A stretch of DNA of 64,000 nucleotides from Bacteriovorax stolpii. Its GTDB lineage: Bacteria > Bdellovibrionota > Bacteriovoracia > Bacteriovoracales > Bacteriovoracaceae. The number at the start of each line of letters is the position of its first letter. The stretch's first letter is position 1. The stretch is taken from assembly GCA_945883845.1 (NCBI GenBank), contig CAMCYI010000019.1, forward strand, positions 1 through 64,000, written 5' to 3'. A program made the translations under genes and the position numbers. Shown one piece after another: positions 46,133-55,183 of this stretch. The notes below the pieces were generated by a model that was given only the letters and a program-made list of their open reading frames with translations, was not told where the DNA came from and did not search any database.

Positions 46133-47517
46133 GATTTCGAAATGATTCTGCCCACGAGATCGTAATCCAGAACTTCAGTGATCTCAACTTGAACAAGATC
46201 TCCGGCCTTAGCAGTACCATCATTAATGATCACTTTCCCGTCGATGTCAGGGGCCTGACCAGCATGTCTTCCCTGAAGGAGAAGATCAGTCTCTTCATGA
46301 GCGCCTTCAACGAGAACTTCGATAATTTTTCCGAGATATTGCTGGTTGAGTTCGCGAGCGATCTCTTTTTGAGCTTCATAGAGTTTTTCAAAGCGCTCAT
46401 CAATAATTTCCTGAGGAACTTTGTTCTTCAACCGAATGGCAGGAGTGCCGTCCTCATCAGAATACTTAAACACACCAAGGTGGTTAAAGCGTGCAGTCTG
46501 GATACCACGGAGAAGAGCTTCGAAATCTTCCTCTGTTTCGCCGGGGAACCCTACGATAATAGAAGTTCTGAGAACGATGCCAGGAATTTTTTCTCTGAGG
46601 ATTTTAATTTTCTGGTGAATGACTTCTTCAGTCACTCTTCTGTTCATGCGCTTCAGAACGCCATCAGCAAAGTGTTGAACAGGCATATCGAGATACTTTG
46701 TGATCTTCGTTGACTTGGCCATGAGATCCATAACGTCTTCAGTTAGATCATCCGGGTAGAAATAAAATACACGGACCCAGTCAATTCCTTCAACTTTCTC
46801 AAGGCGAGAAAGGAGTTCGTAGATCATCGGATTTTTGCCTTCTTTTTTACCGCCGCCTTCAAGGTCAACTCCGTAATCAGAAAAATCCTGAGAGATAAGA
46901 TTCATCTCTCTCACACCAGTCGCAGCAAGTTGCTCAGCTTCTTTAACAAGAGAATTAACAGTACGAGAGCGTAGTTTCCCACGAAGAGTCGGGATAATAC
47001 AGAAAGTGCAATTGCGGTTACAGCCTTCAGAGATTTTCAACCAGGCCATGTAGAATGGCGATGTGTTGAGGCGTGGATCGAATTCTGTATGAATGTATCT
47101 GGGGATCTCAACGAATGATTTCTTCTCGAGTTTCCCTTCTTCCATTGCCTTGAGAAGCGGAACAATTTTATGATACTCACCTGTGCCGATGAACATATCA
47201 ACTTCAGGCATCTCGCCTTCGAGCTCGTTAGAATATCTTTGGGCCATACAGCCAGACATCACAAGTGCTTTGCAATTTCCGTTTATTTTGTGATCCGCGA
47301 GCCCGAGAACTGTTTCAATCGATTCAACTTTTGCTGCTTCAACAAATGAACAAGTGTTAACGATAATCACTTCAGCGTTTTCTGGTTCCTGAGCAATGGT
47401 GTATCCATCCAGTTTCAAATGGCCCAGCATAACCTGAGAATCCACTAGATTTTTCGAACATCCAAGAGATGTAAAATAGAGGGATTTTTCCTGGAACTTG
47501 CGTGTATCAAGAGTCAT
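46129..47517 (-). CDS. rimO: ribosomal protein S12 methylthiotransferase RimO
   Basis: About 462 residues from the ATG at 47517, chosen because AGGTG precedes it and the family begins here (EKSLYFTSLGCSKNLVDSQ). Order: UPF0004 domain with three cluster cysteines (SLGCSKN, NTCSF, SGCMAQRY), radical SAM cluster motif CNRNCTFC, and C-terminal TRAM domain. It adds a methylthio group to an Asp of S12. An earlier in-frame start at 47616 would add an unconserved leader and is rejected. Confidence 0.95.
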   Translation of the reverse strand: MTLDTRKFQEKSLYFTSLGCSKNLVDSQVMLGHLKLDGYTIAQEPENAEVIIVNTCSFVEAAKVESIETVLGLADHKINGNCKALVMSGCMAQRYSNELEGEMPEVDMFIGTGEYHKIVPLLKAMEEGKLEKKSFVEIPRYIHTEFDPRLNTSPFYMAWLKISEGCNRNCTFCIIPTLRGKLRSRTVNSLVKEAEQLAATGVREMNLISQDFSDYGVDLEGGGKKEGKNPMIYELLSRLEKVEGIDWVRVFYFYPDDLTEDVMDLMAKSTKITKYLDMPVQHFADGVLKRMNRRVTEEVIHQKIKILREKIPGIVLRTSIIVGFPGETEEDFEALLRGIQTARFNHLGVFKYSDEDGTPAIRLKNKVPQEIIDERFEKLYEAQKEIARELNQQYLGKIIEVLVEGAHEETDLLLQGRHAGQAPDIDGKVIINDGTAKAGDLVQVEITEVLDYDLVGRIISKS

Positions 47518-47915
47518 AAAACACCTGTGAAAATAAACATAATTCGAATGGGGTTTTTTAGTCCCTTGAGAGGGAAAAGTCATGGGAATACCTCTTGGCC
47601 CGTGTAAAAACACCACACCTCGCTGGCGCTACCCGTGGGCTGAAATCTAATTGTTACGCCCACTTGCCGGCTCCCCGTCTTTGGTCCTATGAAAGGTCCT
47701 ATAATCCAACCCGAATCTAATCAAAATATCAGCCTTTTTTTTCTCCTTCTCTGAGATGTTTCCAGATTCATCACGATCGGAAACGACATTCGAAAAGCCT
47801 TAATCTTTTTTTCAGAGAGTGGGCAAGAATGAACCTTGTAGGTACAATCACTCTCCCCTGTAATATACTGTAAAAAGAAAAACATCTTTTTACATTTTGA
47901 AGTCAGAGAATAGTC
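47518..47915. other. 398-bp divergent intergenic region with possible RNA structure
   Basis: Separates rimO (left) and mtgA (right). On either strand it contains a 6-bp stem GTGGGC / GCCCAC (47635-47664), a short GTGT/ACAC hairpin (47603-47614), and a direct repeat GGTCCTAT (47682-47703) ending in TATAAT. No known riboswitch, 6S, tmRNA or SRP RNA consensus is visible. It probably holds promoters for both genes and perhaps an untranslated structured leader for rimO. Confidence 0.4.
47869..47894. promoter_or_regulatory. perfect 9-bp inverted repeat upstream of mtgA
   Basis: TGTAAAAAG / CTTTTTACA (47869-47877 with 47886-47894), separated by 8 nt. It lies just after a TAATAT sequence and about 21 nt before the mtgA ATG. 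It may be an operator overlapping the transcription start, or a leader hairpin. Confidence 0.45.
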
Positions 47916-48653
47916 ATGGGTTATATCAGAAGAGGTTACGCGAAATCAAAACCAGCACTCGGCAAGGCCCGTAAGATTTTCACATGGTGTGTGCTTGGCT
48001 TCTTCGCTCTCTCTTTTGGTCTTGTCGTACTTCTCAAATGGTTTCCGGTTTATACCACTCCTCTCGTTTTGTTCCGCGCTGGTGAATATGCACTGGCCGG
48101 CAAATGGGTCAGTATTCAAAAAACCTGGAAGCCTTTCGAAGAAATTTCTCCTCACATGGTAAAAGCAGTCATCGCATCCGAAGATCCTAAATTTCTTTTC
48201 CATGATGGATTTGATTTCGAGGCCATCGCCAAGGCCATCGATGCCAACAAGAGAAGAAAAGTTAAGATGGGTGCTTCTACGATTTCTCAACAAACAGCCA
48301 AGAATGTATTTCTCTACCCTTCACGCACGTACATCCGCAAAGGACTCGAAGCCTATTTCACGGTTCTTATCGAACTGGTATGGGGCAAGAAGAGAATCCT
48401 GGAAGTTTATTTAAACGTGATTGAGCTTGGTCCTGGAGTTTATGGAACAGAAGCTGCTGCTCTTCATTACTGGAAGAAGCCTGCAAAAAATCTCTCTCTC
48501 GGTGAAGCTCAGCTTTTCGCGGCTATTCTTCCTAATCCACGTAAGTGGAATCCAAAAAAACCCACAAATTTTGTTCTCAAGCGAAGAAATTTTATCCGCA
48601 GAAACCTCGTTCTGCTTGGACACTCTTACTTCAAGCCTTTGAGTGATACTTAG
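47916..48653 (+). CDS. mtgA: monofunctional peptidoglycan glycosyltransferase
   Basis: 245 residues: short cytoplasmic start, membrane helix (about 25-45) and a GT51 domain. Conserved family motifs include EDPKFLFHDGFD with the catalytic Glu, the second motif GASTISQQTAKN, and YLNVIELGPGVYG. The protein has no transpeptidase domain, so it is the monofunctional type. It polymerises lipid II into glycan strands at the inner membrane. The stop overlaps the nadB stop by 4 bp (TTAG). Confidence 0.94.
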   Translation: MGYIRRGYAKSKPALGKARKIFTWCVLGFFALSFGLVVLLKWFPVYTTPLVLFRAGEYALAGKWVSIQKTWKPFEEISPHMVKAVIASEDPKFLFHDGFDFEAIAKAIDANKRRKVKMGASTISQQTAKNVFLYPSRTYIRKGLEAYFTVLIELVWGKKRILEVYLNVIELGPGVYGTEAAALHYWKKPAKNLSLGEAQLFAAILPNPRKWNPKKPTNFVLKRRNFIRRNLVLLGHSYFKPLSDT

Positions 48654-50224
48654 TCTTTAAGATAGAAACAACCGACAGATTGCTTGTTACGAAGGGATGC
48701 ATTCAGCACCATGAAAGCGACTTCCACACCATTTCTAAGACCTATGAGATCATCGTGAAGTTGGGCATTTTTATAGAACTTAGAAATTTCGTCTTCGAGT
48801 TCAAGGAACATGGCCCGAGCTCTGGCAAGCCGATTGCGAGAACGTGACAGTCCGACGTAGTTCCACATCGTCTGCTTAAGCGTCATCTGATCCTGTGCGA
48901 TGAGAGCGAGATCAACTTCCTCACTTCCCAAATTCCAGTCCTTGATTTTTTCAAGCTTGTAATCCGTTGCCTGGGGCAGATCTTTGAGGATATTTTCACC
49001 AGCGATATAACCCCAAGTGAGGCCTTCGAGTAATGACGTAGAAGCGAGCCGATTGGCACCATGAAGTCCCGAGCATGCGACTTCACCTACAGCGTACAGG
49101 CCTTTAAGGTTAGTTTGCCCCTTGAGATTTGTTTTCACTCCGCCACAAGTATAGTGTGCAGCAGGAACCACAGGTATAGGCCCTCTCGCCATATCAACTT
49201 TGTTTTCCAGGCAATGAGCGTGAATCGTAGGGAATCTGCTTTTGAGATACTCTTCACTCTTGTGAGTGATATCAAGATAAACACAGTCATCTTTTTTCGA
49301 AATCATTTCTTCAAGAATCGCACGTGCCACAACATCACGGGGAGCAAGTTCTGCGTCCGGATGATATTTGCTCATAAAGGCTTCGCCCTTTGAGTTTACA
49401 AGCTTTCCGCCTTCTCCTCTGACTGCTTCAGAAATCAAAAAACGACGATGAGAAGAACGGTTATAAAATGTAGTCGGGTGGAACTGGATGAATTCCATAT
49501 TTGTCACATAAGCACCAGCACGATGGGCCATGGCATGACCGTCACCTCTCGTACCATCAGCGTTCGAATGATGAAGATAAAGTGCGCCGATGCCGCCAGT
49601 GGCGAGGACCGTGAATTTCGCGAGAACTTTCCTTACGTCCTGATTCTTTTGATCAAAAAGATAAGCACCAAGAACCTGATTCTCTTCGTAACGTTGAACG
49701 ATTTCTACACCATGGTGATTGGGTGTGATGAGATCGATGGCAGTATGAGAAGTGAGGAAAGTTACATTCGGGAATTTCGTAGTATCTGAAAGATAATTAA
49801 GAAGAGAAATCTCGATCGCCTTACCGGTCATATCACCGTTGTAGATAATTCTGTCACGTGAGTGAGCTGCTTCTTTAGTAAATAACAATTCGCCTTCAGC
49901 ATCTTTGGCAAAATCAGTATGCGATTTATGGATCAGCACTTCATCGATGATGTCTGCTGATCGGGTAGCGAGAATACGTGCGGCTTCCGGGTTACTTGTA
50001 TAAGCAGATGCCTTGATAATATCGTTAATCAGATCTTCCTGATCGTTCAGGTCTTTCGGGCTATAAATAATTCCACCCTGCGCCCAATAGGTATTTGTCG
50101 TCTCAGGCTTTTTCTCACGGGTAACAATCGTCACATTCTTTTTCTTCTCTGCCATTTTCAGGGCCGTTGAAAGCCCTGCGATGCCGGTGCCGATAATGAG
50201 AATGTCAGTATTAAAATCTTTCAT
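48650..50224 (-). CDS. nadB: L-aspartate oxidase
   Basis: 524 residues. FAD-binding GTGIAGLSTA at the N-terminus, the active-site region HRRFLISEAVRGEGG, and a helical C-terminal domain place it in the NadB branch of succinate-dehydrogenase-like flavoproteins. It oxidises aspartate to iminoaspartate, the first step of NAD synthesis. nadC follows upstream with ATGA overlap; nadA is not in the window. Confidence 0.93.
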   Translation of the reverse strand: MKDFNTDILIIGTGIAGLSTALKMAEKKKNVTIVTREKKPETTNTYWAQGGIIYSPKDLNDQEDLINDIIKASAYTSNPEAARILATRSADIIDEVLIHKSHTDFAKDAEGELLFTKEAAHSRDRIIYNGDMTGKAIEISLLNYLSDTTKFPNVTFLTSHTAIDLITPNHHGVEIVQRYEENQVLGAYLFDQKNQDVRKVLAKFTVLATGGIGALYLHHSNADGTRGDGHAMAHRAGAYVTNMEFIQFHPTTFYNRSSHRRFLISEAVRGEGGKLVNSKGEAFMSKYHPDAELAPRDVVARAILEEMISKKDDCVYLDITHKSEEYLKSRFPTIHAHCLENKVDMARGPIPVVPAAHYTCGGVKTNLKGQTNLKGLYAVGEVACSGLHGANRLASTSLLEGLTWGYIAGENILKDLPQATDYKLEKIKDWNLGSEEVDLALIAQDQMTLKQTMWNYVGLSRSRNRLARARAMFLELEDEISKFYKNAQLHDDLIGLRNGVEVAFMVLNASLRNKQSVGCFYLKD

Positions 50225-51072
50225 GTCGTTCCAAATTTCAAGGAAAGATCACACCTTGGAGCAGAGTGTGTAAGAGCACCTACGCTGATGGCATCCACAC
50301 CTTGAATGAGATACTGCTCAAGAGTCTCGAGGGTGATCCCACCAGAAAGCTCGAAAGTCATCGATGGAACTTTTAACTTCACAGCTTCACGGATGTTATC
50401 CGGTTGGAAGTTGTCGAGCATGACATGCTTAACACCTAACTCACGGGCTTCATTCAATTCGTTGAGGTTATGGATCTCGACAATAATGTTATTGTAAAAC
50501 GCACCTTGTGCGATGAAAAAATCCCACGCACCTTTGATCCCGCCAAGTGACGCTTTATGATTATCTTTGATCATCCATGCATCAGTCTGGGCCATACGAT
50601 GATTAAATCCACCACCCACACGAACAGCGTATTTCTCAAGAGTTCTCATTCCAGGAGTTGTTTTTCTCGTATCAAGGATCTTGATCCCATGAGGCTGGGC
50701 AAGTGCCACAAATTTTTTCGTATATGTTGCAATCGATGAAGCATGTTGAACGAGATTTAAAGCGAGTCTTTCTCCCGTCACGGCACGAGCAAATGAAAGT
50801 GTTTTCGGAAACTCGATGTTCTCACCAGAAACGAAAGTCTTTCCTTCCAGTGAATTAAGAAAATCAAAATCCGTATAAGAACATCCCAACGCCATAAAAG
50901 TAGCTTTTAGATAATCAGTTCCGGCCAGAATCAAAGGGGATTTTATTTTAAGAACAGCTCTGACCTGAGTTTCAGGAAGACTGCGCGAGTAATGGAAATT
51001 CCTCAGAAGATCATCTTCTTCCAGCCAATGCTGTATCTGGGCCAAAAGTCCTGAAACGGCCATTTCACTCAT
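50221..51072 (-). CDS. nadC: nicotinate-nucleotide diphosphorylase (carboxylating)
   Basis: About 283 residues from the first ATG at 51072. AAGGAG lies 12 nt before it, a slightly long spacing; an upstream TTG at 51108 is possible. Motifs include DTRKTTPGMR, RVGGGFNHR, LDNFQPDN and ELSGGIT, giving the quinolinate phosphoribosyltransferase fold. It converts quinolinate and PRPP to nicotinate mononucleotide. It is coupled to nadB, and together they imply that nadA is encoded elsewhere in the genome. Confidence 0.93.
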   Translation of the reverse strand: MSEMAVSGLLAQIQHWLEEDDLLRNFHYSRSLPETQVRAVLKIKSPLILAGTDYLKATFMALGCSYTDFDFLNSLEGKTFVSGENIEFPKTLSFARAVTGERLALNLVQHASSIATYTKKFVALAQPHGIKILDTRKTTPGMRTLEKYAVRVGGGFNHRMAQTDAWMIKDNHKASLGGIKGAWDFFIAQGAFYNNIIVEIHNLNELNEARELGVKHVMLDNFQPDNIREAVKLKVPSMTFELSGGITLETLEQYLIQGVDAISVGALTHSAPRCDLSLKFGTT

Positions 51073-51198
51073 GCAACGTAAGTACTCCTTTTGATAATTG
51101 GAGGTCAAGGAATCCCAATGGGGCTACGCCGCAATTTTTATTTCATTCCGGTGACTTAGCTTTATCCATTCAGGCAGGGCTTTTGCTCTCACCCTTGC

Positions 51199-52326
51199 AT
51201 GAACAAATCATGGCTTGGCCTCGTGTTTATCCTCTCATTCATTCTCCTCGCCCTTCTCAAAGGCCAGGAAGTGAGATCACTGGCACGCTACTTTAAAGCT
51301 GACAGGATCATCAAAGTTGAAAGGTTCAGAGATGTAAAAGCCGGCCTTAGTACCAAAGATCAGGAACTCTTTGAACTCTGGGAATCTATCCTGATTGGAA
51401 GAACAGCACCCCTTTCTCAATGGATTAAGGATCGCTATAAACTCCTCGCCCTCAATCATTTATTTACACCATCAGGCTTTCATCTATCGGCCCTCCTTCT
51501 GCCTTTTATGAAATTTATCAAGACTCCCACCAATCAGATCATTCTTTTAAGTGTTCTCGGATTTTGCTTTTTTTGGCTTCCAGGCTTTGGAGCTCTCAAG
51601 AGGATGCTTGTCATCAAAGGCCACCAGCAGTTTCTGGGAATGAAAGCAGGTTTCGTCGTGGCCATGCTGATGGATATTCTATTCGGCACTTTTCAGGACG
51701 CGACTTTAAGTTTTACTTACAGTTTTCTCTTCCTGGGAATTATTTATTCAGGAAAGAAGAATCTCCATCTCCTGATTCTCTTTTTTGCGGCACAAATGCT
51801 TATTGCCTACTTTCAGGGAATGCATGTGTCTCCACTTTTAATTTTCCTCTCGCCGGTTCTCAATTTTTCTTTCGGGATCGCGATGCCTTTTCTTTTTCTC
51901 CTCGCCCTGCCTATGTGGTCGTGGCAAGTCACTCTCGCACTTTCAATTCTGAAAATACTTCAGGCCCTAGTGGATCTGTCAGCCCAACTGGTGTCTTATT
52001 TCCCTGCCTGGGAAATAACCATTATGACACTTATCCTGTTCATTTTAATTTATACCCATCAGAGAAAGTATTTTTATATCGGTCTCATTCTACTTTCAGG
52101 TAGCCTGAACATTAATCAGCTAAAAAATTCAGGGAGTGGAACCTATGATTTCAGACCGAGAGGAGTAATTCTGAAGATTTTTAACAGAGCAGAAGATGAT
52201 ATAATTTATTTTACGGATGGAAAGTGTAAGCGAAGACTGGTGAACGGGTACTGGGAAGAAAAATGCTCCCCCGTAAGGAGGAGCACGAGTCGAAATAAAA
52301 TTAAGAAACCTTTACGTCTTTCATGA
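51199..52326 (+). CDS. ComEC/Rec2-like competence membrane protein, short form
   Basis: 375 residues with about eight hydrophobic helices. The region LFTPSGFHLSALLLP (about 92-106) resembles the signature of the ComEC competence domain (LLAISGLHIG). Full ComEC proteins add an N-terminal OB domain and a C-terminal metallo-beta-lactamase nuclease; neither is present. The last ~65 residues are basic and short. It could be a DNA-channel relic or a paralogue of other function. No ribosome-binding site is clear. The 3' 26 bp overlap the convergent tig gene, and the tig terminator lies inside its coding sequence. Confidence 0.72.
   Translation: MNKSWLGLVFILSFILLALLKGQEVRSLARYFKADRIIKVERFRDVKAGLSTKDQELFELWESILIGRTAPLSQWIKDRYKLLALNHLFTPSGFHLSALLLPFMKFIKTPTNQIILLSVLGFCFFWLPGFGALKRMLVIKGHQQFLGMKAGFVVAMLMDILFGTFQDATLSFTYSFLFLGIIYSGKKNLHLLILFFAAQMLIAYFQGMHVSPLLIFLSPVLNFSFGIAMPFLFLLALPMWSWQVTLALSILKILQALVDLSAQLVSYFPAWEITIMTLILFILIYTHQRKYFYIGLILLSGSLNINQLKNSGSGTYDFRPRGVILKIFNRAEDDIIYFTDGKCKRRLVNGYWEEKCSPVRRSTSRNKIKKPLRLS
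52259..52285 (-). terminator. rho-independent terminator of tig
   Basis: On the minus strand, TGCTCCTCC-TTAC-GGGGGAGCA (nine pairs, one G-U), then TTTTT. It sits 16 nt beyond the tig stop and lies within the 3' coding sequence of the convergent ComEC-like gene. Confidence 0.88.
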
Positions 52327-53587
52327 GAGCATCGAAAGTTTTCTCTTCACGGATTGAGTACATCAGATTTTTTTTGATGTTTTCATTGCCCTTGTAGAAC
52401 TTCGAAATCTCATCTTTTTTCATGCCTGACTGGCCGACCATCTCTTCGATTTTTGCATCGAGATCAGACTCAGTTGCTTCAACTTTGTATTTGTTCGCGA
52501 GCTTCTCAAGGATCAATCCAGAGCGAACCTGAAAGTTTGCCTTGCTTGTCACGTCTTGATCCCAACGTTCGAAATAGAGCTGGATCATCTGGTCGTTAAA
52601 ACCTTGTTGCTTGAGAGTGCGTGTGAGGTCTTCACGAACGCCTTCTTTTTGCTGATCAATCATTGATTTAGGAACATCAAAAGTGTTCTCCTCAATGAGT
52701 TTCTCAAGGATCTGCTGTTGAAGCTTAGAAGCTACTTCGCGTTTCTTCTGAATGGTCATCCGCTCTTTGTTTTTAGTGTTGAAATCAGCAACTGACTCAA
52801 AACCAAACTCTTTAGCGAGTTCATCTGTGAGCTCAGGAAAGTTCTTCTGTTTGATCTCGAGAACTTCAACGTGGAATGTGACCGGTGCATTTTTAAGATC
52901 AGCCTCATGGTAATCAGCAGGAAAAGTAACTTTGATATCTTTCTTGTCACCTTTCTTGAGACCTATCATGCCGTCTTCGAATCCAGGGATAAACTGACCA
53001 GAACCAAGCTCCAGCATGTACTCTTCGGCTTTCATGTTCTCTGGTTTTGTACCATCCGCTTTTTCGCCTTCGAAATTGAAGACAGCGAAATCACCCTTCA
53101 CGAGTTTATGAGAAGCATCTTTCACTTCAGTAACTTCAGCTTTCTGGCCAAGATAATTCTTTTTCAGAGTATCAAGGTCCTCTTCAGTTACTTTGTCGCT
53201 TTCTTTTTTGAAAGTAAGTTTAGAATAATCCTTGAGATCGAAATCAGGGAAAGTTTCTACTGTTGCTTCGAAAACGATTGATTTCTGAGCTTGCTCATAT
53301 TTTGTATTACCGAATTCAGGGTAACCAACTGCACGGATGTTTTCTTTTTTCATAGCATCGTAGTACTGCTCGGAAATAAAGCGGTAGAGAGCGTCGTTCT
53401 CAATCTGTGGTCCAAAAAGTTTCTGAACCATCTCAAGTGGGGCCTTACCTTTACGGAAGCCTTTAAGATTTGAACTCTGCTGCTTAGAAACCAGAGCAGC
53501 TTTGATCTCTTTGCTGAGATCAACTTTATCAAAATTGAAGACTAATTTTTTAGTACAGCCGTTAACATGTTGAACTGTGTAAGACAT
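52301..53587 (-). CDS. tig: trigger factor
   Basis: 428 residues. The N-terminal ribosome-binding domain contains the signature GFRKGKAPLEMVQK (about 44-57), the PPIase (FKBP-like) domain occupies about 155-245, and a long helical C-terminal arm follows. It is a ribosome-associated chaperone. The common clpP-clpX-lon neighbours are not present downstream, where the convergent ComEC-like gene sits instead. Confidence 0.95.
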   Translation of the reverse strand: MSYTVQHVNGCTKKLVFNFDKVDLSKEIKAALVSKQQSSNLKGFRKGKAPLEMVQKLFGPQIENDALYRFISEQYYDAMKKENIRAVGYPEFGNTKYEQAQKSIVFEATVETFPDFDLKDYSKLTFKKESDKVTEEDLDTLKKNYLGQKAEVTEVKDASHKLVKGDFAVFNFEGEKADGTKPENMKAEEYMLELGSGQFIPGFEDGMIGLKKGDKKDIKVTFPADYHEADLKNAPVTFHVEVLEIKQKNFPELTDELAKEFGFESVADFNTKNKERMTIQKKREVASKLQQQILEKLIEENTFDVPKSMIDQQKEGVREDLTRTLKQQGFNDQMIQLYFERWDQDVTSKANFQVRSGLILEKLANKYKVEATESDLDAKIEEMVGQSGMKKDEISKFYKGNENIKKNLMYSIREEKTFDALMKDVKVS

Positions 53588-53662
53588 AGAAACTCACTTG
53601 TTTTTAGATAAAAAAAATTGAACTGAATTTTTAGCATAGTGAGAGGAAAAAACAAGATTTTT

Positions 53663-54421
53663 TCAGTAATTGACGCGTGCCAAATAGAGACCTTCTGGAG
53701 GAACTACCGCTCCCATGCGCTCACCCCGGGGAGAACCGAGAGATTTTGTGAAGTCCTCGAGAGAAATTTTGCCTCGCCCAACGTTCCAGAGAGCTCCGAC
53801 GATAAGCCGGACCATCTGCTTCAAGAATCCGCTTCCGACGATCCTGAGCATCAGGTGCGCAGGCATCATCCCGACTTCCTTTACTACCAGGATCTCACAC
53901 TCAAAAATAGACCTGACCGTACTACTGACATCAGTCCCCTCGCAAAAGTAATTCACAAAATCGTGCTCACCCAGAAGAAGTTTGCAGGCCTTGTTCATTT
54001 TCTCCAGGTCTAATTCGAAGCTTTGATTGGCGATGAACTCAGTCTGAAAAGCAGTGACTGAGCGGCCACAGGTAAAACGATAATGGTACTCTTTCGATTT
54101 TGCATGAACTGTGGGCATGAAGAATTCGTCAGAGATTGCAGCGCTATTCACGCGGATGTCTTCAGGCAGATTTGAATTCAAAGCCTTTAATAAATTTTCT
54201 GGGTTGATTTCAAGATGAATTGCAATTTTCACGACCTGATCTAAAGCGTGAACTCCGGCATCTGTTCTGCCGGAACCCATACTTTTTACGTCTTCATCTT
54301 TGGTGATTTTTTTTAAGGCCTGATTGAGTTCGCCCTGAACAGTTTTTCCGTCAGGCTGAACCTGCCATCCGGAGTATCTTGTGCCTTTATACTGAAGAGA
54401 AAGTCGATAGTAGTGAATCAC
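53663..54421 (-). CDS. truA: tRNA pseudouridine(38-40) synthase TruA
   Basis: 252 residues with the catalytic Asp in GSGRTDAGVHALDQ (about 52-65), YRF near residue 115, and the C-terminal LKQMVRLIVGAL motif. It modifies uridines 38-40 in the tRNA anticodon arm. Its ATG overlaps the pssA stop, placing it in the lipid-synthesis operon. Confidence 0.94.
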   Translation of the reverse strand: MIHYYRLSLQYKGTRYSGWQVQPDGKTVQGELNQALKKITKDEDVKSMGSGRTDAGVHALDQVVKIAIHLEINPENLLKALNSNLPEDIRVNSAAISDEFFMPTVHAKSKEYHYRFTCGRSVTAFQTEFIANQSFELDLEKMNKACKLLLGEHDFVNYFCEGTDVSSTVRSIFECEILVVKEVGMMPAHLMLRIVGSGFLKQMVRLIVGALWNVGRGKISLEDFTKSLGSPRGERMGAVVPPEGLYLARVNY

Positions 54422-55173
54422 GTACTCTCTTCAAGGTCCGGTTCTTCTTTCCAGGAAAAAATTCCTTCGAATTTTTTCCGATGAGTAGCGAAATAAAGAA
54501 GCGATCCAACCACGTAGAGTGTGATGATGATCGGAATCATGATCTCTTCGTAAATAAACAAAGAAGCAAGAATGACAAAAATAAGCATGAGAACTTGTTT
54601 TTTATGATTCTTAACCCAATTCGAGTTTTTAAAACTTGAGAATGGAATATTTGAGATCATCAAAGCAGCGTAGAAAAGCAAATAACCAATCGTCAGTGGC
54701 TTAAAGTAAACGATGTCCGGAAAATCAAGAGAGATAAGAATCATACTGATAACGGCAGTGGCCCCACCCGGAATCGGCAGACCCTGAAAGTAATCTGATT
54801 TCACGTGACCAATATTAGCGTTAAAACGCGCAAGTCTTAAAGCACCACAAAGCATGAAGAAGAAAGCGGCTACCATACCGATACGGCCAGAGTCAGTGAG
54901 GAATCTGAAGTAGTAAACCATCGCTGGTGAAACGCCGAAGGAAACGAGATCACTTAATGAATCGAACTGTTCTCCAAATGTTGATTGAGTATTGGTCATA
55001 CGGGCAACACGTCCATCAACGCTGTCGAAGAGTGCTCCAAGAACGATGAACATACACGCTTTATAAAACTCGCCATGAAAACCATGAAGAATGGCAATAA
55101 ATCCGCATCCCATATTGAGAGCTGTGAAAGTATTTGGAAGAAAGAAGGCCCATCGGCGGTTATCAAGTTGCAT
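54418..55173 (-). CDS. pssA: CDP-diacylglycerol-serine O-phosphatidyltransferase
   Basis: 251 residues. The CDP-alcohol phosphatidyltransferase signature is complete: DSVDGRVAR, then G after eight residues and DSLSD (about 50-75). Several membrane helices flank it (about 15-45, 95-115, 150-230). It makes phosphatidylserine from CDP-diacylglycerol and serine at the inner membrane. Directly downstream of the PSD-like gene and coupled to truA. Confidence 0.93.
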   Translation of the reverse strand: MQLDNRRWAFFLPNTFTALNMGCGFIAILHGFHGEFYKACMFIVLGALFDSVDGRVARMTNTQSTFGEQFDSLSDLVSFGVSPAMVYYFRFLTDSGRIGMVAAFFFMLCGALRLARFNANIGHVKSDYFQGLPIPGGATAVISMILISLDFPDIVYFKPLTIGYLLFYAALMISNIPFSSFKNSNWVKNHKKQVLMLIFVILASLFIYEEIMIPIIITLYVVGSLLYFATHRKKFEGIFSWKEEPDLEEST

Positions 55174-55183
55174 GCAATTCCTT

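Noticed and set aside
2772..47619. A shared 10-mer (ACACCACACC) about 100 nt upstream of the GLUG lipoprotein and rimO starts
   Set aside because: Two intergenic regions of 300-400 bp share a given 10-mer by chance often enough (roughly one in six), and the flanking sequence does not match.
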